From the NCBI GenBank assembly GCA_966211955.1, contig CBIHOF010000002.1, forward strand, positions 372,001 to 436,000: 64,000 nt of DNA. Direction: 5' to 3'. The DNA comes from Albitalea sp966211955. GTDB lineage: Bacteria; Pseudomonadota; Gammaproteobacteria; Burkholderiales; Burkholderiaceae_C. A program made the translations under genes and the position numbers. Position 1 is the stretch's first letter; the number at the start of each line of letters is the position of its first letter. Positions 53,351 through 60,952 of this stretch are shown here, piece by piece. A model generated the notes under the pieces. That model saw only the letters and a program-made list of their open reading frames with translations. It had not been told where the DNA came from and searched no databases.

Positions 53351-54280
53351 ATGAGCGCCGAGCCTCCCGCCTTCCCTCCGCATCCCACGTCCCCGGACCT
53401 GAGCCACATCGCACCTCGCGACAAGGCGGAGATATTGGCGGAGGCGCTGCCCTACATCCGGCGCTTCCACGGCAAGACCATCGTCATCAAGTACGGCGGC
53501 AACGCCATGACCGACCCCGGCCTGCAGCAGGACTTCGCCGAAGACGTCGTGTTGCTCAAGCTTGTTGGCATGAACCCCGTGGTGGTGCACGGCGGCGGCC
53601 CGCAGATCGACGAGGCGCTCGCCAAGGTCGGCAAGAAGGGCACCTTCATCCAGGGCATGCGCGTCACCGACGACGAGACCATGGAAGTGGTGGAGTGGGT
53701 GCTGGCCGGCCAGGTGCAGCAGGACATCGTGGGCCTCATCAATGCCGCGGGCGGCAAGGCGGTGGGCCTGACAGGGCGCGACGGTGGGCTCATCCGCGCG
53801 CGCAAGCTGAAGATGATGGACAAGAACGACCCGACCAAGGAACACGACGTGGGCCAGGTCGGCGAGATCGAATCCATCGACCCTTCGGTGGTGAAGGCGC
53901 TGCAGGACGACCAGTTCATCCCGGTCATCTCGCCGCTCGGCTTCGGCGGCAACAACGAGAACTACAACATCAACGCCGACGTGGTGGCCGGCAAGCTGGC
54001 CGAGGTGCTCAAGGCCGAGAAGCTGATGATGCTCACCAACATCTCGGGCGTGCTCGACAAGCAGGGCAACCTGCTCACCAACCTGTCGGCCCGCGAGATC
54101 GACGAGCTGTTCGAGGACGGCACGATCTCCGGCGGCATGCTGCCCAAGATCTCGTCGGCGCTGGACGCGGCCAAGAACGGCGTGAACACCGTGCACATCA
54201 TCGACGGCCGCGTGCCGCACGCGATGCTGCTGGAAGTGCTGACAGAACAAGCCTACGGCACCATGATTCGGAGTCATTGA
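53351..54280 (+). CDS. argB: ArgB, acetylglutamate kinase
   Basis: Phosphorylates N-acetyl-L-glutamate in arginine synthesis. The 309-residue amino-acid kinase has IVIKYGGNAMTDP, VVVHGGGPQIDEAL, GLTGRDGGLIRA and a C-terminal ISGGMLPKISSAL. The N-terminal helix extension (SHIAPRDKAEILAEALPYI) is the kind found in arginine-inhibited hexameric forms. Start at 53351 (MSAEPPAFPP) is preferred to longer options because it follows the intergenic DNA. A TACAAT element (53307-53312) lies in the upstream spacer. Confidence 0.95.
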   Translation: MSAEPPAFPPHPTSPDLSHIAPRDKAEILAEALPYIRRFHGKTIVIKYGGNAMTDPGLQQDFAEDVVLLKLVGMNPVVVHGGGPQIDEALAKVGKKGTFIQGMRVTDDETMEVVEWVLAGQVQQDIVGLINAAGGKAVGLTGRDGGLIRARKLKMMDKNDPTKEHDVGQVGEIESIDPSVVKALQDDQFIPVISPLGFGGNNENYNINADVVAGKLAEVLKAEKLMMLTNISGVLDKQGNLLTNLSAREIDELFEDGTISGGMLPKISSALDAAKNGVNTVHIIDGRVPHAMLLEVLTEQAYGTMIRSH

Positions 54281-54281
54281 G

Positions 54282-54362
54282 CCCCCCAGTCGCTGCGTTC
54301 CTGCCCCCGAGGGGCGCCACCTTGCGGACTGGCGGAGCCAGATCCGCGGGCGTGGCTTGATG
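54282..54362 (+). repeat. Dispersed intergenic repeat, copy C
   Basis: Begins one base after the argB stop. Dyads: GCCCCCGAGGGGC and CTGGCGGAGCCAG, followed by ATCCGCGGGCGTGGCTTGATG. Highly similar to copies A, B and D. Confidence 0.88.
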
Positions 54363-54373
54363 TTGCAGTCGCT

Positions 54374-55114
54374 TTGCTCCTGCTTGAATGCCTACGATTG
54401 AAGACGACGTGGTTCTTCGACCTTGATAACACGCTGCACGACGCGTCGTTCGCCGCCTTTCGCGACACGAACGCGGCGATGACGGACTACATCGTCCGGC
54501 ATCTGGCGATGACGCATGACGAGGCGTCGGCCTTGCGCCAGCACTACTGGAACCACTACGGCGCGACTCTGCTGGGTCTGGTCAAGCACCACGGCGTGAA
54601 GGCTTCGCACTTCCTGGAGGAGACGCACCAGCTCCCCGGGCTGGAGGGCAGGCTGCGTACCAGCGCCCACGACCGCGCCGCGCTCAAGCGGCTACCCGGC
54701 CGCAAGTTCATCCTGACCAACGCGCCGCGCTCGTATGCGCTGCGGGTGCTGGACACCTTGCGCCTCACCGGCCTCTTCGACGGCATCCTCAGCATCGAGG
54801 ACATGACGATGTTCGGCCACCACCGCCCCAAGCCCGACGCCCGCATGTTCCGTGCGCTGGCCGCCCGGCTGAAAACGCGCCCGAGCCGCTGCGTGCTGGT
54901 GGAGGACACGCTCGACCACCAGCGCTCGGCCCGGAAGGTCGGCATGCGCACCGCCTGGATGCAACGCTACCTTCGTGGCGCAATTCACGGGCCGGGCGAA
55001 TCCATGAAAGTCAGCGTTCACCCCTGCACCAAGCCCGCATACGTGTGTGCCAGAATCAAGCAGATACAAGCTCTGCGCTCGATTTGGTGCGTACGCGATG
55101 ACAACTCATACTGA
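54374..55114 (+). CDS. HAD-family pyrimidine 5'-nucleotidase
   Basis: HAD-superfamily phosphatase. Motif I WFFDLDNTLHDAS (nucleophile Asp and second Asp), motif II FILTNAPRSYALRVL, motif III near RPKPDARMF, motif IV CVLVEDTLDHQRSARKVG. It fits the pyrimidine 5'-nucleotidase group. The start is uncertain: no ATG lies in frame before motif I, so TTG at 54374 or TTG at 54398 (MKTTWFFDLD) is used. The start region lies directly against repeat copy C. The last 17 bases overlap the slmA start, and a C-terminal KPAYVCARIKQIQ is typical. Confidence 0.85.
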   Translation: MLLLECLRLKTTWFFDLDNTLHDASFAAFRDTNAAMTDYIVRHLAMTHDEASALRQHYWNHYGATLLGLVKHHGVKASHFLEETHQLPGLEGRLRTSAHDRAALKRLPGRKFILTNAPRSYALRVLDTLRLTGLFDGILSIEDMTMFGHHRPKPDARMFRALAARLKTRPSRCVLVEDTLDHQRSARKVGMRTAWMQRYLRGAIHGPGESMKVSVHPCTKPAYVCARIKQIQALRSIWCVRDDNSY

Positions 55115-55778
55115 GCACACCCCGGAAGACAGCGTCGCAGCGAGCGCGATTGGAGCGGACAGCGAGACCGTGCCCGCGACCGGGGTGCCGGGAGTCCGCA
55201 AGCGCCCGAAGCCGGGCGAACGTCGTGTGCAAATCCTGCAGACGCTGGCGTCCATGCTGGAGCAACCGGGCGCTGAACGCATCACGACGGCTGCGCTGGC
55301 AAGCCGGCTCGACGTGTCTGAAGCGGCGCTCTACCGCCACTTCGCCAGCAAGGCGCAGATGTTCGAGGGCCTGATCGAGTTCATCGAGCAGAGTGTCTTC
55401 ACGCTGGCCAACCAGATCAACGAACGCGAGACGGACGGCGCCGTGCAGGCGCAGAAGATCCTCACCGTGCTGCTGCAGTTCGGCGAGAAGAATCCCGGCA
55501 TGACCCGCGTGATGGTGGGCGATGCACTGGTGTTCGAGAACGACCGCCTGCTCGCCCGCATGAACCAGTTCTTCGACCGCATCGAGTCGCAACTGCGCCA
55601 GAGCCTGCGGGCTGCGGCAGAGACGGCGGGGTCGACCACGCCCACGGTCGACGCGAACGCGCAAGCTTCGGTGCTCAAGGCCTTTGCCGTCGGCCGGCTG
55701 CAGCTGTACGCGCGCTCGGGCTTCAAGCGCACGCCCACCGAACACCTGGATGCCGCGCTGCACCTGATGATCGGCTGA
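55098..55778 (+). CDS. slmA: SlmA, nucleoid occlusion factor (TetR family)
   Basis: DNA-binding inhibitor of FtsZ assembly over the nucleoid. The 226-residue protein has an N-terminal TetR helix-turn-helix (RITTAALASRLDVSEAALYRHFASKAQ, residues about 55-85) and a C-terminal part, LLQFGEKNPGMTRVMVGDAL and RMNQFFDRIESQLRQSLR, very like E. coli SlmA. It has a 35-residue extension before the helix-turn-helix. ATG at 55098 overlaps the HAD gene by 17 bases. Confidence 0.92.
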   Translation: MTTHTEHTPEDSVAASAIGADSETVPATGVPGVRKRPKPGERRVQILQTLASMLEQPGAERITTAALASRLDVSEAALYRHFASKAQMFEGLIEFIEQSVFTLANQINERETDGAVQAQKILTVLLQFGEKNPGMTRVMVGDALVFENDRLLARMNQFFDRIESQLRQSLRAAAETAGSTTPTVDANAQASVLKAFAVGRLQLYARSGFKRTPTEHLDAALHLMIG

Positions 55779-55829
55779 GCCGACGGTTGTCCGCCTTGAA
55801 CGGGGCGCCACGCCCCTAACATCGGCTCC

Positions 55830-56477
55830 ATGGCGACCTTCACCGTCGGCGGCCATCCGCTGACCTTGCTGCCCGAGAAGGCGGCCTTCCTCGACGACTT
55901 CCGCACCTTGCTGGTGGCTGATGCGCACATCGGCAAGGCGGTGTCCTTTCGTTCCTTCGGCGTGCCCGTGCCGCGCGGCACCACGAGCGAAAACCTCGCG
56001 ATGCTGACGCGGCTCGTGGAGCGGACCGGCGCCGTGCGCATCGTGTTCCTCGGCGATTTCCTGCACTCGAAGCGCTCGCATGCGGCGTCCACCATGGACA
56101 CGGTGGCGCAGTGGCGCCGACAGCACCAGGGCCTCTCCCTCACGCTGGTGCGCGGCAACCACGACGACCGCGCCGGCGACCCACCGGCCTCGCTCGGTTT
56201 CAGCGTGGTGGACGAGCCGCTCGTCGTGGGCGGCCTGGCCTTGTGCCACCACCCGGTTGCGCATGACGGCTTCTATTCGCTGGCCGGCCACCTGCATCCA
56301 TGTGTGCGCCTGGGCGGCCGGGCCTTCGACAGCCTTCGCCTGCCGTGCTTTCACTTCACCGAGCAGGTCGGCGTGCTGCCGGCCTTCGGCAGCTTCACGG
56401 GGATGCACCCCATCCGCCGCCGGGAGGGCGACCGCATCTTCGCGATCGCCGACGATCACGTCGCCGAAGTGACCTGA
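55830..56477 (+). CDS. PdeM-like metallophosphoesterase (ligase-associated DNA-repair endonuclease family)
   Basis: A 215-residue calcineurin-like phosphoesterase. Metal ligands are visible in LLVADAHIGKAVSFR, VFLGDFLHSK, LVRGNHDDRAG and LAGHLHPCVRL. This pattern matches PdeM, a nuclease-family member often near a DNA-ligase/exonuclease/helicase cluster. Such a cluster is not in this window, so the repair role is inferred. It lies 21 bases upstream of the DUF815 gene, in one direction. Confidence 0.85.
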   Translation: MATFTVGGHPLTLLPEKAAFLDDFRTLLVADAHIGKAVSFRSFGVPVPRGTTSENLAMLTRLVERTGAVRIVFLGDFLHSKRSHAASTMDTVAQWRRQHQGLSLTLVRGNHDDRAGDPPASLGFSVVDEPLVVGGLALCHHPVAHDGFYSLAGHLHPCVRLGGRAFDSLRLPCFHFTEQVGVLPAFGSFTGMHPIRRREGDRIFAIADDHVAEVT

Positions 56478-56498
56478 GCCGCCTCATACACTTCGCCC

Positions 56499-57365
56499 AT
56501 GTCCGATTTCGCCTCCCTCATCGCCCGCGCCGAAGCGCTGATGTCGCGGCTCGAGGCCGTCCTGCCGCATCCGCTCGCCGCGCCCGACTGGTCTGCCTCG
56601 ATCGCCTACCGCTACCGCAAGCGGGGTGGCTCCGGATGGCTCGATCCGGTCAAGCATGTCGCGGACATTCGACTGGACCGGCTGCGCGAAGTCGAGCCGC
56701 AGAAGGAGCGCCTGCTGCGCAACACGCGGCAGTTCGTCGAGGGGCACGGCGCCAACAACGTGCTACTCACGGGCGCGCGCGGCACCGGCAAGAGCTCGCT
56801 CATCAAAGCCTGCCTGAATGAGTTCGCGCCGCAGGGCCTGCGGCTGATCGAGGTGGACAAGGCCGACCTGGTGGACCTGGCCGACATCGTCGACCTGGTG
56901 GCAGACCGGCCCGAGCGCTTCATCGTCTTCTGCGACGACCTGAGCTTCGACGAGGGCGAGGCGGGCTACAAGGCGCTGAAGTCGGTGCTGGACGGCTCGG
57001 TGGCGCAGGCGTCCGACAACGTGCTCATCTACGCCACGAGCAACCGTCGACACCTGCTGCCCGAGTACATGAAGGAAAACCTCAGCTACCAGCACACCGA
57101 GGATGGCGAGGTGCATCCCGGCGAGGTGGTGGAAGAGAAGATCTCGCTGTCCGAACGCTTTGGCCTGTGGGTGAGCTTCTACCCCTTCAGCCAGGCCGAG
57201 TACCTGAGCATCGTGGCCGAATGGCTGCGCGGCTTTGGCGTGAGCGAGGAAGCCATCGCCGCTGCGCGCCAGGAAAGCCTGGTCTGGGCGTTGGAACGCG
57301 GCTCGCGCTCCGGCCGCGTGGCCTACCAGTTCGCGAAGGACTACGCGGGGCGTCACCATGGCTGA
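56499..57365 (+). CDS. DUF815 family AAA-type ATPase
   Basis: A 288-residue P-loop protein. Walker A is LLTGARGTGKSSLIKA, and Walker B is VFCDDLSFDEGEAGYK. Further conserved parts are ATSNRRHLLPEYMKEN and SLSERFGLWVSFYPFSQAEYL. DUF815 proteins lack an assigned biological role. The gene overlaps the start of mutT by eight bases, so they are translationally coupled. Confidence 0.9.
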   Translation: MSDFASLIARAEALMSRLEAVLPHPLAAPDWSASIAYRYRKRGGSGWLDPVKHVADIRLDRLREVEPQKERLLRNTRQFVEGHGANNVLLTGARGTGKSSLIKACLNEFAPQGLRLIEVDKADLVDLADIVDLVADRPERFIVFCDDLSFDEGEAGYKALKSVLDGSVAQASDNVLIYATSNRRHLLPEYMKENLSYQHTEDGEVHPGEVVEEKISLSERFGLWVSFYPFSQAEYLSIVAEWLRGFGVSEEAIAAARQESLVWALERGSRSGRVAYQFAKDYAGRHHG

Positions 57366-57783
57366 GCGCACGCCGGTGGACGTGGCGGTGGGTGTGCTGA
57401 TCGATGGTGGGCAACGCTTCTTGCTCACCTCGCGGCCGCAAGGCAAGGTCTACGCCGGCTACTGGGAATTCCCGGGCGGCAAGCTCGAGGCCGGCGAGAC
57501 GGTCGAGCAGGCCTTGCGGCGCGAGCTGCACGAGGAGCTGGGCATCACCATCGGCGAGGCCTACCCCTGGAAGATCGAGATGATGGATTACCCGCACGCG
57601 CTCGTGCGCCTGCACTTCTGCAAGGTCTACGACTGGCAGGGCGACTTTGAGATGCGCGAGCAGCAGCAGATGGCCTGGCAGCAGCTGCCGGTCGAGGTGG
57701 TGCCGGTTCTCCCGGGGACGGTGCCGGTGCTGCAATGGTTCGCCGAGGAACGCGGGTTCACCGACGCGACGCACCAGGGCTGA
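57358..57783 (+). CDS. mutT: MutT-like NUDIX hydrolase (8-oxo-dGTP diphosphatase)
   Basis: A 141-residue NUDIX enzyme. The Nudix box GX5EX7REUXEEXGU is complete in GGKLEAGETVEQALRRELHEELGI. N-terminal start MAERTPVDVAVGVLIDGGQR matches the MutT group that hydrolyses 8-oxo-dGTP. Substrate identity is inferred from this branch; other NUDIX substrates cannot be excluded. Overlaps the DUF815 gene; followed by hisI after 15 bases. Confidence 0.88.
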   Translation: MAERTPVDVAVGVLIDGGQRFLLTSRPQGKVYAGYWEFPGGKLEAGETVEQALRRELHEELGITIGEAYPWKIEMMDYPHALVRLHFCKVYDWQGDFEMREQQQMAWQQLPVEVVPVLPGTVPVLQWFAEERGFTDATHQG

Positions 57784-57798
57784 TTGCTACACTGAACC

Positions 57799-58188
57799 AT
57801 GAACTGGCTGGATGAAGTCAAGTGGGACGACAAGGGTCTCATCCCGGTGATCGCGCAAGAGGTCGGCAGCAACGACGTGCTGATGTTCGCCTTCATGAAC
57901 CGCGAGGCGCTCGCCAAGACGGCCGAGCTTGGCGAGGCGGTGTATTTCAGCCGCTCGCGCAACCGGCTGTGGCACAAGGGCGAGGAATCGGGCCACATCC
58001 AGAAGGTGCATGAGCTGCGCCTGGATTGCGACAACGACGTGGTGCTGATGAAGGTCGAGCAGTTGGGTCACACGCCCGGCATTGCCTGCCACACCGGCCG
58101 CCATTCCTGCTTCTTCCAGCTCTACAAGGACGGCGCCTGGCACACGGTCGAACCCGTGCTCAAGGACCCGCAGCGCATCTACAAATGA
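57799..58188 (+). CDS. hisI: HisI, phosphoribosyl-AMP cyclohydrolase
   Basis: Third step of histidine synthesis, opening the purine ring of PR-AMP. The 129-residue protein has FMNREALAKTAELGEAVYFSRSRNRLWHKGEES and the zinc motif CHTGRHSCFF. As in most beta-proteobacteria, hisI and hisE are separate genes; the two overlap by four bases. Confidence 0.96.
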   Translation: MNWLDEVKWDDKGLIPVIAQEVGSNDVLMFAFMNREALAKTAELGEAVYFSRSRNRLWHKGEESGHIQKVHELRLDCDNDVVLMKVEQLGHTPGIACHTGRHSCFFQLYKDGAWHTVEPVLKDPQRIYK

Positions 58189-58550
58189 CCACGACCTCCT
58201 CCAATGACACGCTGGCAAGGCTTGCCGAGGTGATCGAGCAGCGCAAGCTCGGCGATCCTGACAAGAGCTATGTCGCGCGGCTGTTTCACAAAGGAAACGA
58301 CGCCATCCTCAAGAAGATCGGCGAGGAAGCCACCGAGACGGTCATGGCCGCGAAGGACGGCGACCGGCAGAAGATCGTCTACGAGGTGGCTGACCTCTGG
58401 TTTCACTCGATGATCGCCCTCAGCGCCTTCGGCCTGAAGCCCGGGGACGTGCTCGCCGAGCTGGAACGCCGCGAAGGCCTTTCCGGGCTCGAGGAATTCG
58501 CCGCGCGCAAGGCCCAGGCGCGCGAGGCGGAAGGCCAGGGCGGAACATGA
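58185..58550 (+). CDS. hisE: HisE, phosphoribosyl-ATP pyrophosphatase
   Basis: Second step of histidine synthesis, hydrolysing PR-ATP to PR-AMP. The 121-residue alpha-helical pyrophosphatase has LARLAEVIEQRKLGDPDKSYVARLF and the acidic motif GEEATETVMAAKD, then YEVADLWFHSMIAL. Its start lies inside the hisI stop (ATGA). Its own stop overlaps the start of a 16-codon mini-ORF. Confidence 0.95.
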   Translation: MTTTSSNDTLARLAEVIEQRKLGDPDKSYVARLFHKGNDAILKKIGEEATETVMAAKDGDRQKIVYEVADLWFHSMIALSAFGLKPGDVLAELERREGLSGLEEFAARKAQAREAEGQGGT

Positions 58551-58597
58551 GCGCCGTGCGGCTCTCGGCCTGGCGCGGCATGGAGGACCCCCGATGA
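58547..58597 (+). CDS. Possible 16-residue coupling peptide between hisE and the DUF4870 gene
   Basis: ATG at 58547, sharing ATGA with the hisE stop, opens 16 codons (MSAVRLSAWRGMEDPR) that stop at 58595-58597, sharing ATGA with the start of the downstream membrane protein gene. Both ends thus match precisely the geometry used for translational re-initiation. It could carry ribosomes from hisE to the next gene. It has no homologue that can be recognised by eye and may be accidental. Confidence 0.35.
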   Translation: MSAVRLSAWRGMEDPR

Positions 58598-58983
58598 ACG
58601 AAGTCATCCCGTCGCCTACGCCGCCATCGCCGGCCCCACCGTCGCCCGAGGTCGTGCAGCTCACCACCGTCACGCACGTCATGTACGGCCTGCACGTGGC
58701 CACGTGGTTCTCGCTGGGCATCTTCTCGGTGATCGCGATGATCATCAACTACGTGAAGCGGCCCGACCTCCCCGACGACTTCTTCCGCAGCCATTTCCGC
58801 TGGCAGTCGCGCAGCTTCTGGTTCACGATCCTGTGGCTGGTACTGGCGTCGCCGCTGTGGCTGGTGTTCGTCCTTCCCGGCGCGTTCGCGTACTTCCTGA
58901 TCGGCCTGTGGTACCTCTACCGCTTCGTGCGCGGCTGGTGGAGCTTTGCCGAAGGTCGCGCGATGCCGGTTCCACCGACCTGA
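58594..58983 (+). CDS. DUF4870-like small membrane protein
   Basis: A 129-residue protein with a Pro-rich N-terminus (about 25 residues) and three predicted helices: one near 37-55 (YGLHVATWFSLGIFSVIAMI), then two close together near 75-115 (FWFTILWLVLASPLWLVFVL; AYFLIGLWYLYRFV). The DUF4870 pattern, including RSHFRWQSRSFWF, is recognisable. Function unknown. It lies between hisE and the HIT gene, as often seen in relatives. Confidence 0.8.
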   Translation: MNEVIPSPTPPSPAPPSPEVVQLTTVTHVMYGLHVATWFSLGIFSVIAMIINYVKRPDLPDDFFRSHFRWQSRSFWFTILWLVLASPLWLVFVLPGAFAYFLIGLWYLYRFVRGWWSFAEGRAMPVPPT

Positions 58984-59001
58984 AGACACATCGAGGTGAC
59001 C

Positions 59002-59349
59002 ATGTCGCAAGACCCGAACTGCATTTTCTGCAAGATCGCCACCGGGCAGATCCCGAGCAAAAAGGTGTACGAGGACAGCGAACTTCTGGCTTTCCACGAC
59101 ATCAACCCCTGGGCGCCCGTTCACGTGCTCATCATCCCGAAGGTGCACGTGGCAACCCTTTCCGACGTCGACGAATCGCACGCGGCGTGGCTCGGAAAGA
59201 TGCTGCTCCTGGCGCCACGGTTGATGAAGGAATTGGGCGTCACCAACGGTTTCAGAACGGTCATCAACACCGGCCCGGATGGCGGACAAGAGGTGTATCA
59301 CCTCCATATGCACGCATTCGGCGGCCCGCGTCCGTGGGCCAAGGGCTGA
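59002..59349 (+). CDS. HIT-family nucleotide hydrolase/transferase
   Basis: A 115-residue HIT protein. It starts MSQDPNCIFCKIATGQIPSK and ends with the catalytic histidine triad in VYHLHMHAFGG; the INTGPDGGQEV motif precedes it. A GAGGTG lies just before the start; an in-frame GTG two codons upstream is less likely. HIT proteins cleave dinucleotide or AMP-conjugate substrates; the precise substrate is unknown. The hisE-HIT-tat order is common in Burkholderiales. Confidence 0.92.
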   Translation: MSQDPNCIFCKIATGQIPSKKVYEDSELLAFHDINPWAPVHVLIIPKVHVATLSDVDESHAAWLGKMLLLAPRLMKELGVTNGFRTVINTGPDGGQEVYHLHMHAFGGPRPWAKG

Positions 59350-59400
59350 GCCGGCGGTGGCTGACCTAAAATCGACGGTTACGTCGTTTGGAGAATGATC

Positions 59401-59637
59401 ATGGGTGGATTGAGTATTTGGCACTGGCTCATCGTGCTGCTGATCGTGGTGCTGGTCTTCGGCACCAAGAAGCTGAAGAACATCGGCCAGGACCTGGGTG
59501 GTGCGGTCAAGGGGTTCAAGGACGGCATGAAAGACGGCGCGTCCAGCGTGGACGGCCCGCCGGCGCAAGTCACGGTGAACACCACCAAGACCACCGACGC
59601 CAACACGGTGGACGTGGACGCGAAGCAGAAGTCGTGA
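59401..59637 (+). CDS. tatA: TatA, twin-arginine translocase subunit A
   Basis: Pore-forming subunit of the Tat export system. The 78-residue protein starts MGGLSIWHWLIVLLIVVLVFG with a single membrane helix, the FGTKKLKNIG hinge and an amphipathic helix. The ATG at 59401 is chosen over 59395 because GGAG sits seven bases upstream of it, whereas the earlier ATG would be too close. A TAAAAT element (59367-59372) may be the -10 of the tat operon. Confidence 0.95.
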   Translation: MGGLSIWHWLIVLLIVVLVFGTKKLKNIGQDLGGAVKGFKDGMKDGASSVDGPPAQVTVNTTKTTDANTVDVDAKQKS

Positions 59638-59668
59638 TGCGTTCGCCGCGCCGCGACGAGCTGCCTCG

Positions 59669-60151
59669 ATGATCGACTTCGGCTTCGACAAGATCGCGCT
59701 CATCGGCGCGGTCGCGCTGATCGTCCTCGGCCCCGAACGCCTACCGCGCGTGGCCCGCACCGTGGGCCACCTCCTGGGCAAAGCGCAGCGCTACGTGGCG
59801 GACGTCAAGGCCGAGGTGAACCGCTCCATCGAGCTCGAAGAGCTCAAGAAGATGAAGGGGCAGTTCGAAGACGCGGCGCGCGACGTGGAGCAGCAGGTCT
59901 CCAAGGAAATCCACCAGACCACGTCGGATCTCGAGAAGAGCTGGGCCGATGCCGACCCGCTCTCGCCGTCGTACCAGAACCGGCACATGGACTGGTCGCC
60001 CGTGCCGGTCTACAAGCATCCGAAGAAGAAGTGGCGCTTGAAGCGCGGCGCCATGCCGCAGTGGTACAAGCAGCGCCATGGCATCCGCGGCAAGGCGCAG
60101 TCTGGCGCGGCGCGTGTCGCGCGCTTTCGTCCACCCCGCACCGGTTCCTGA
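59669..60151 (+). CDS. tatB: TatB, twin-arginine translocase subunit B
   Basis: Tat signal-recognition subunit acting with TatC. The 160-residue protein has an N-terminal helix ending in ALIVLGPERLPRVARTVG, followed by an amphipathic helix and a charged C-terminal tail with FRPPRTGS at the end. The tail is a normal length for beta-proteobacteria. Lies 31 bases after tatA and 3 bases before tatC. Confidence 0.94.
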   Translation: MIDFGFDKIALIGAVALIVLGPERLPRVARTVGHLLGKAQRYVADVKAEVNRSIELEELKKMKGQFEDAARDVEQQVSKEIHQTTSDLEKSWADADPLSPSYQNRHMDWSPVPVYKHPKKKWRLKRGAMPQWYKQRHGIRGKAQSGAARVARFRPPRTGS

Positions 60152-60154
60152 CGC

Positions 60155-60931
60155 ATGAGTTCCAACCCAGGCCCCGACGAGCTCGAGGGCACCGAGCAGC
60201 CGTTCGTCACGCACCTCGTCGAGTTGCGCGACCGCATGATCAAGGCGATCTACGGCCTGTGCATTGCGCTGGCGATTCTTGCGGCATGGCCCGGCCCGAG
60301 CAAGCTGATCGACTGGCTCGCCATTCCCATCCGCAACCACATGCCGCCGGGCACCAAGCAGCTGATCGCGACCGGCGTGTTCTCGCCGTTCTTCATCCCG
60401 CTCAAGGTGCTGCTGATGGCGGCGGTGCTGCTGGCGCTGCCCTGGCTCATCTACCAGGCCTGGGCTTTCATTGCGCCTGGCCTCTACAGTCACGAGAAGA
60501 AGTTCGCACTGCCGCTGATCATCTTCGGCAGCCTGCTGGCCTATGCCGGCATCGCCTTCGTGCAGTTCTTCGTGCTGGACCGCATGTTCGGCTTCATCCA
60601 GAAGTTCACGCCCGAGACGGTGTCGGCCACGCCGGACATCGCGTCGTACGTGGAGACCATCCTCGGGCTGTACATCGCCTTCGGTCTCGCCTTCCAGGTG
60701 CCGATCGTGGTGATCCTGCTGGTGCGCGTGGGCCTCGTCACGCTGGAGCAGCTCAAGGGCTTCCGCAGCTACTTCATCGTGGTCGCGTTCATCATCGCCG
60801 CGGTGATCACGCCGCCGGACGTGGTGTCGCAGCTGGCGCTGGCGATTCCGATGTGCGTCTTGTACGAGGCAGGCATCTGGGCGGCGCAGTTCTTCCTCAA
60901 GAACACCAAGAAGCCGGAAGAGACCGCCTGA
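60155..60931 (+). CDS. tatC: TatC, twin-arginine translocase subunit C
   Basis: Six-helix receptor for twin-arginine signal peptides. The 258-residue protein has TEQPFVTHLVELRDRMIKAI at the start, YQAWAFIAPGLYSHEKKF, and helices ending FFLKNTKKPEE. The first cytoplasmic loop Glu (HLVELRDR) is conserved. Convergent with the HtrA-like gene after 21 bases. Confidence 0.96.
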   Translation: MSSNPGPDELEGTEQPFVTHLVELRDRMIKAIYGLCIALAILAAWPGPSKLIDWLAIPIRNHMPPGTKQLIATGVFSPFFIPLKVLLMAAVLLALPWLIYQAWAFIAPGLYSHEKKFALPLIIFGSLLAYAGIAFVQFFVLDRMFGFIQKFTPETVSATPDIASYVETILGLYIAFGLAFQVPIVVILLVRVGLVTLEQLKGFRSYFIVVAFIIAAVITPPDVVSQLALAIPMCVLYEAGIWAAQFFLKNTKKPEETA

Positions 60932-60952
60932 CCCTCGGTCGGGCGACGAGTC

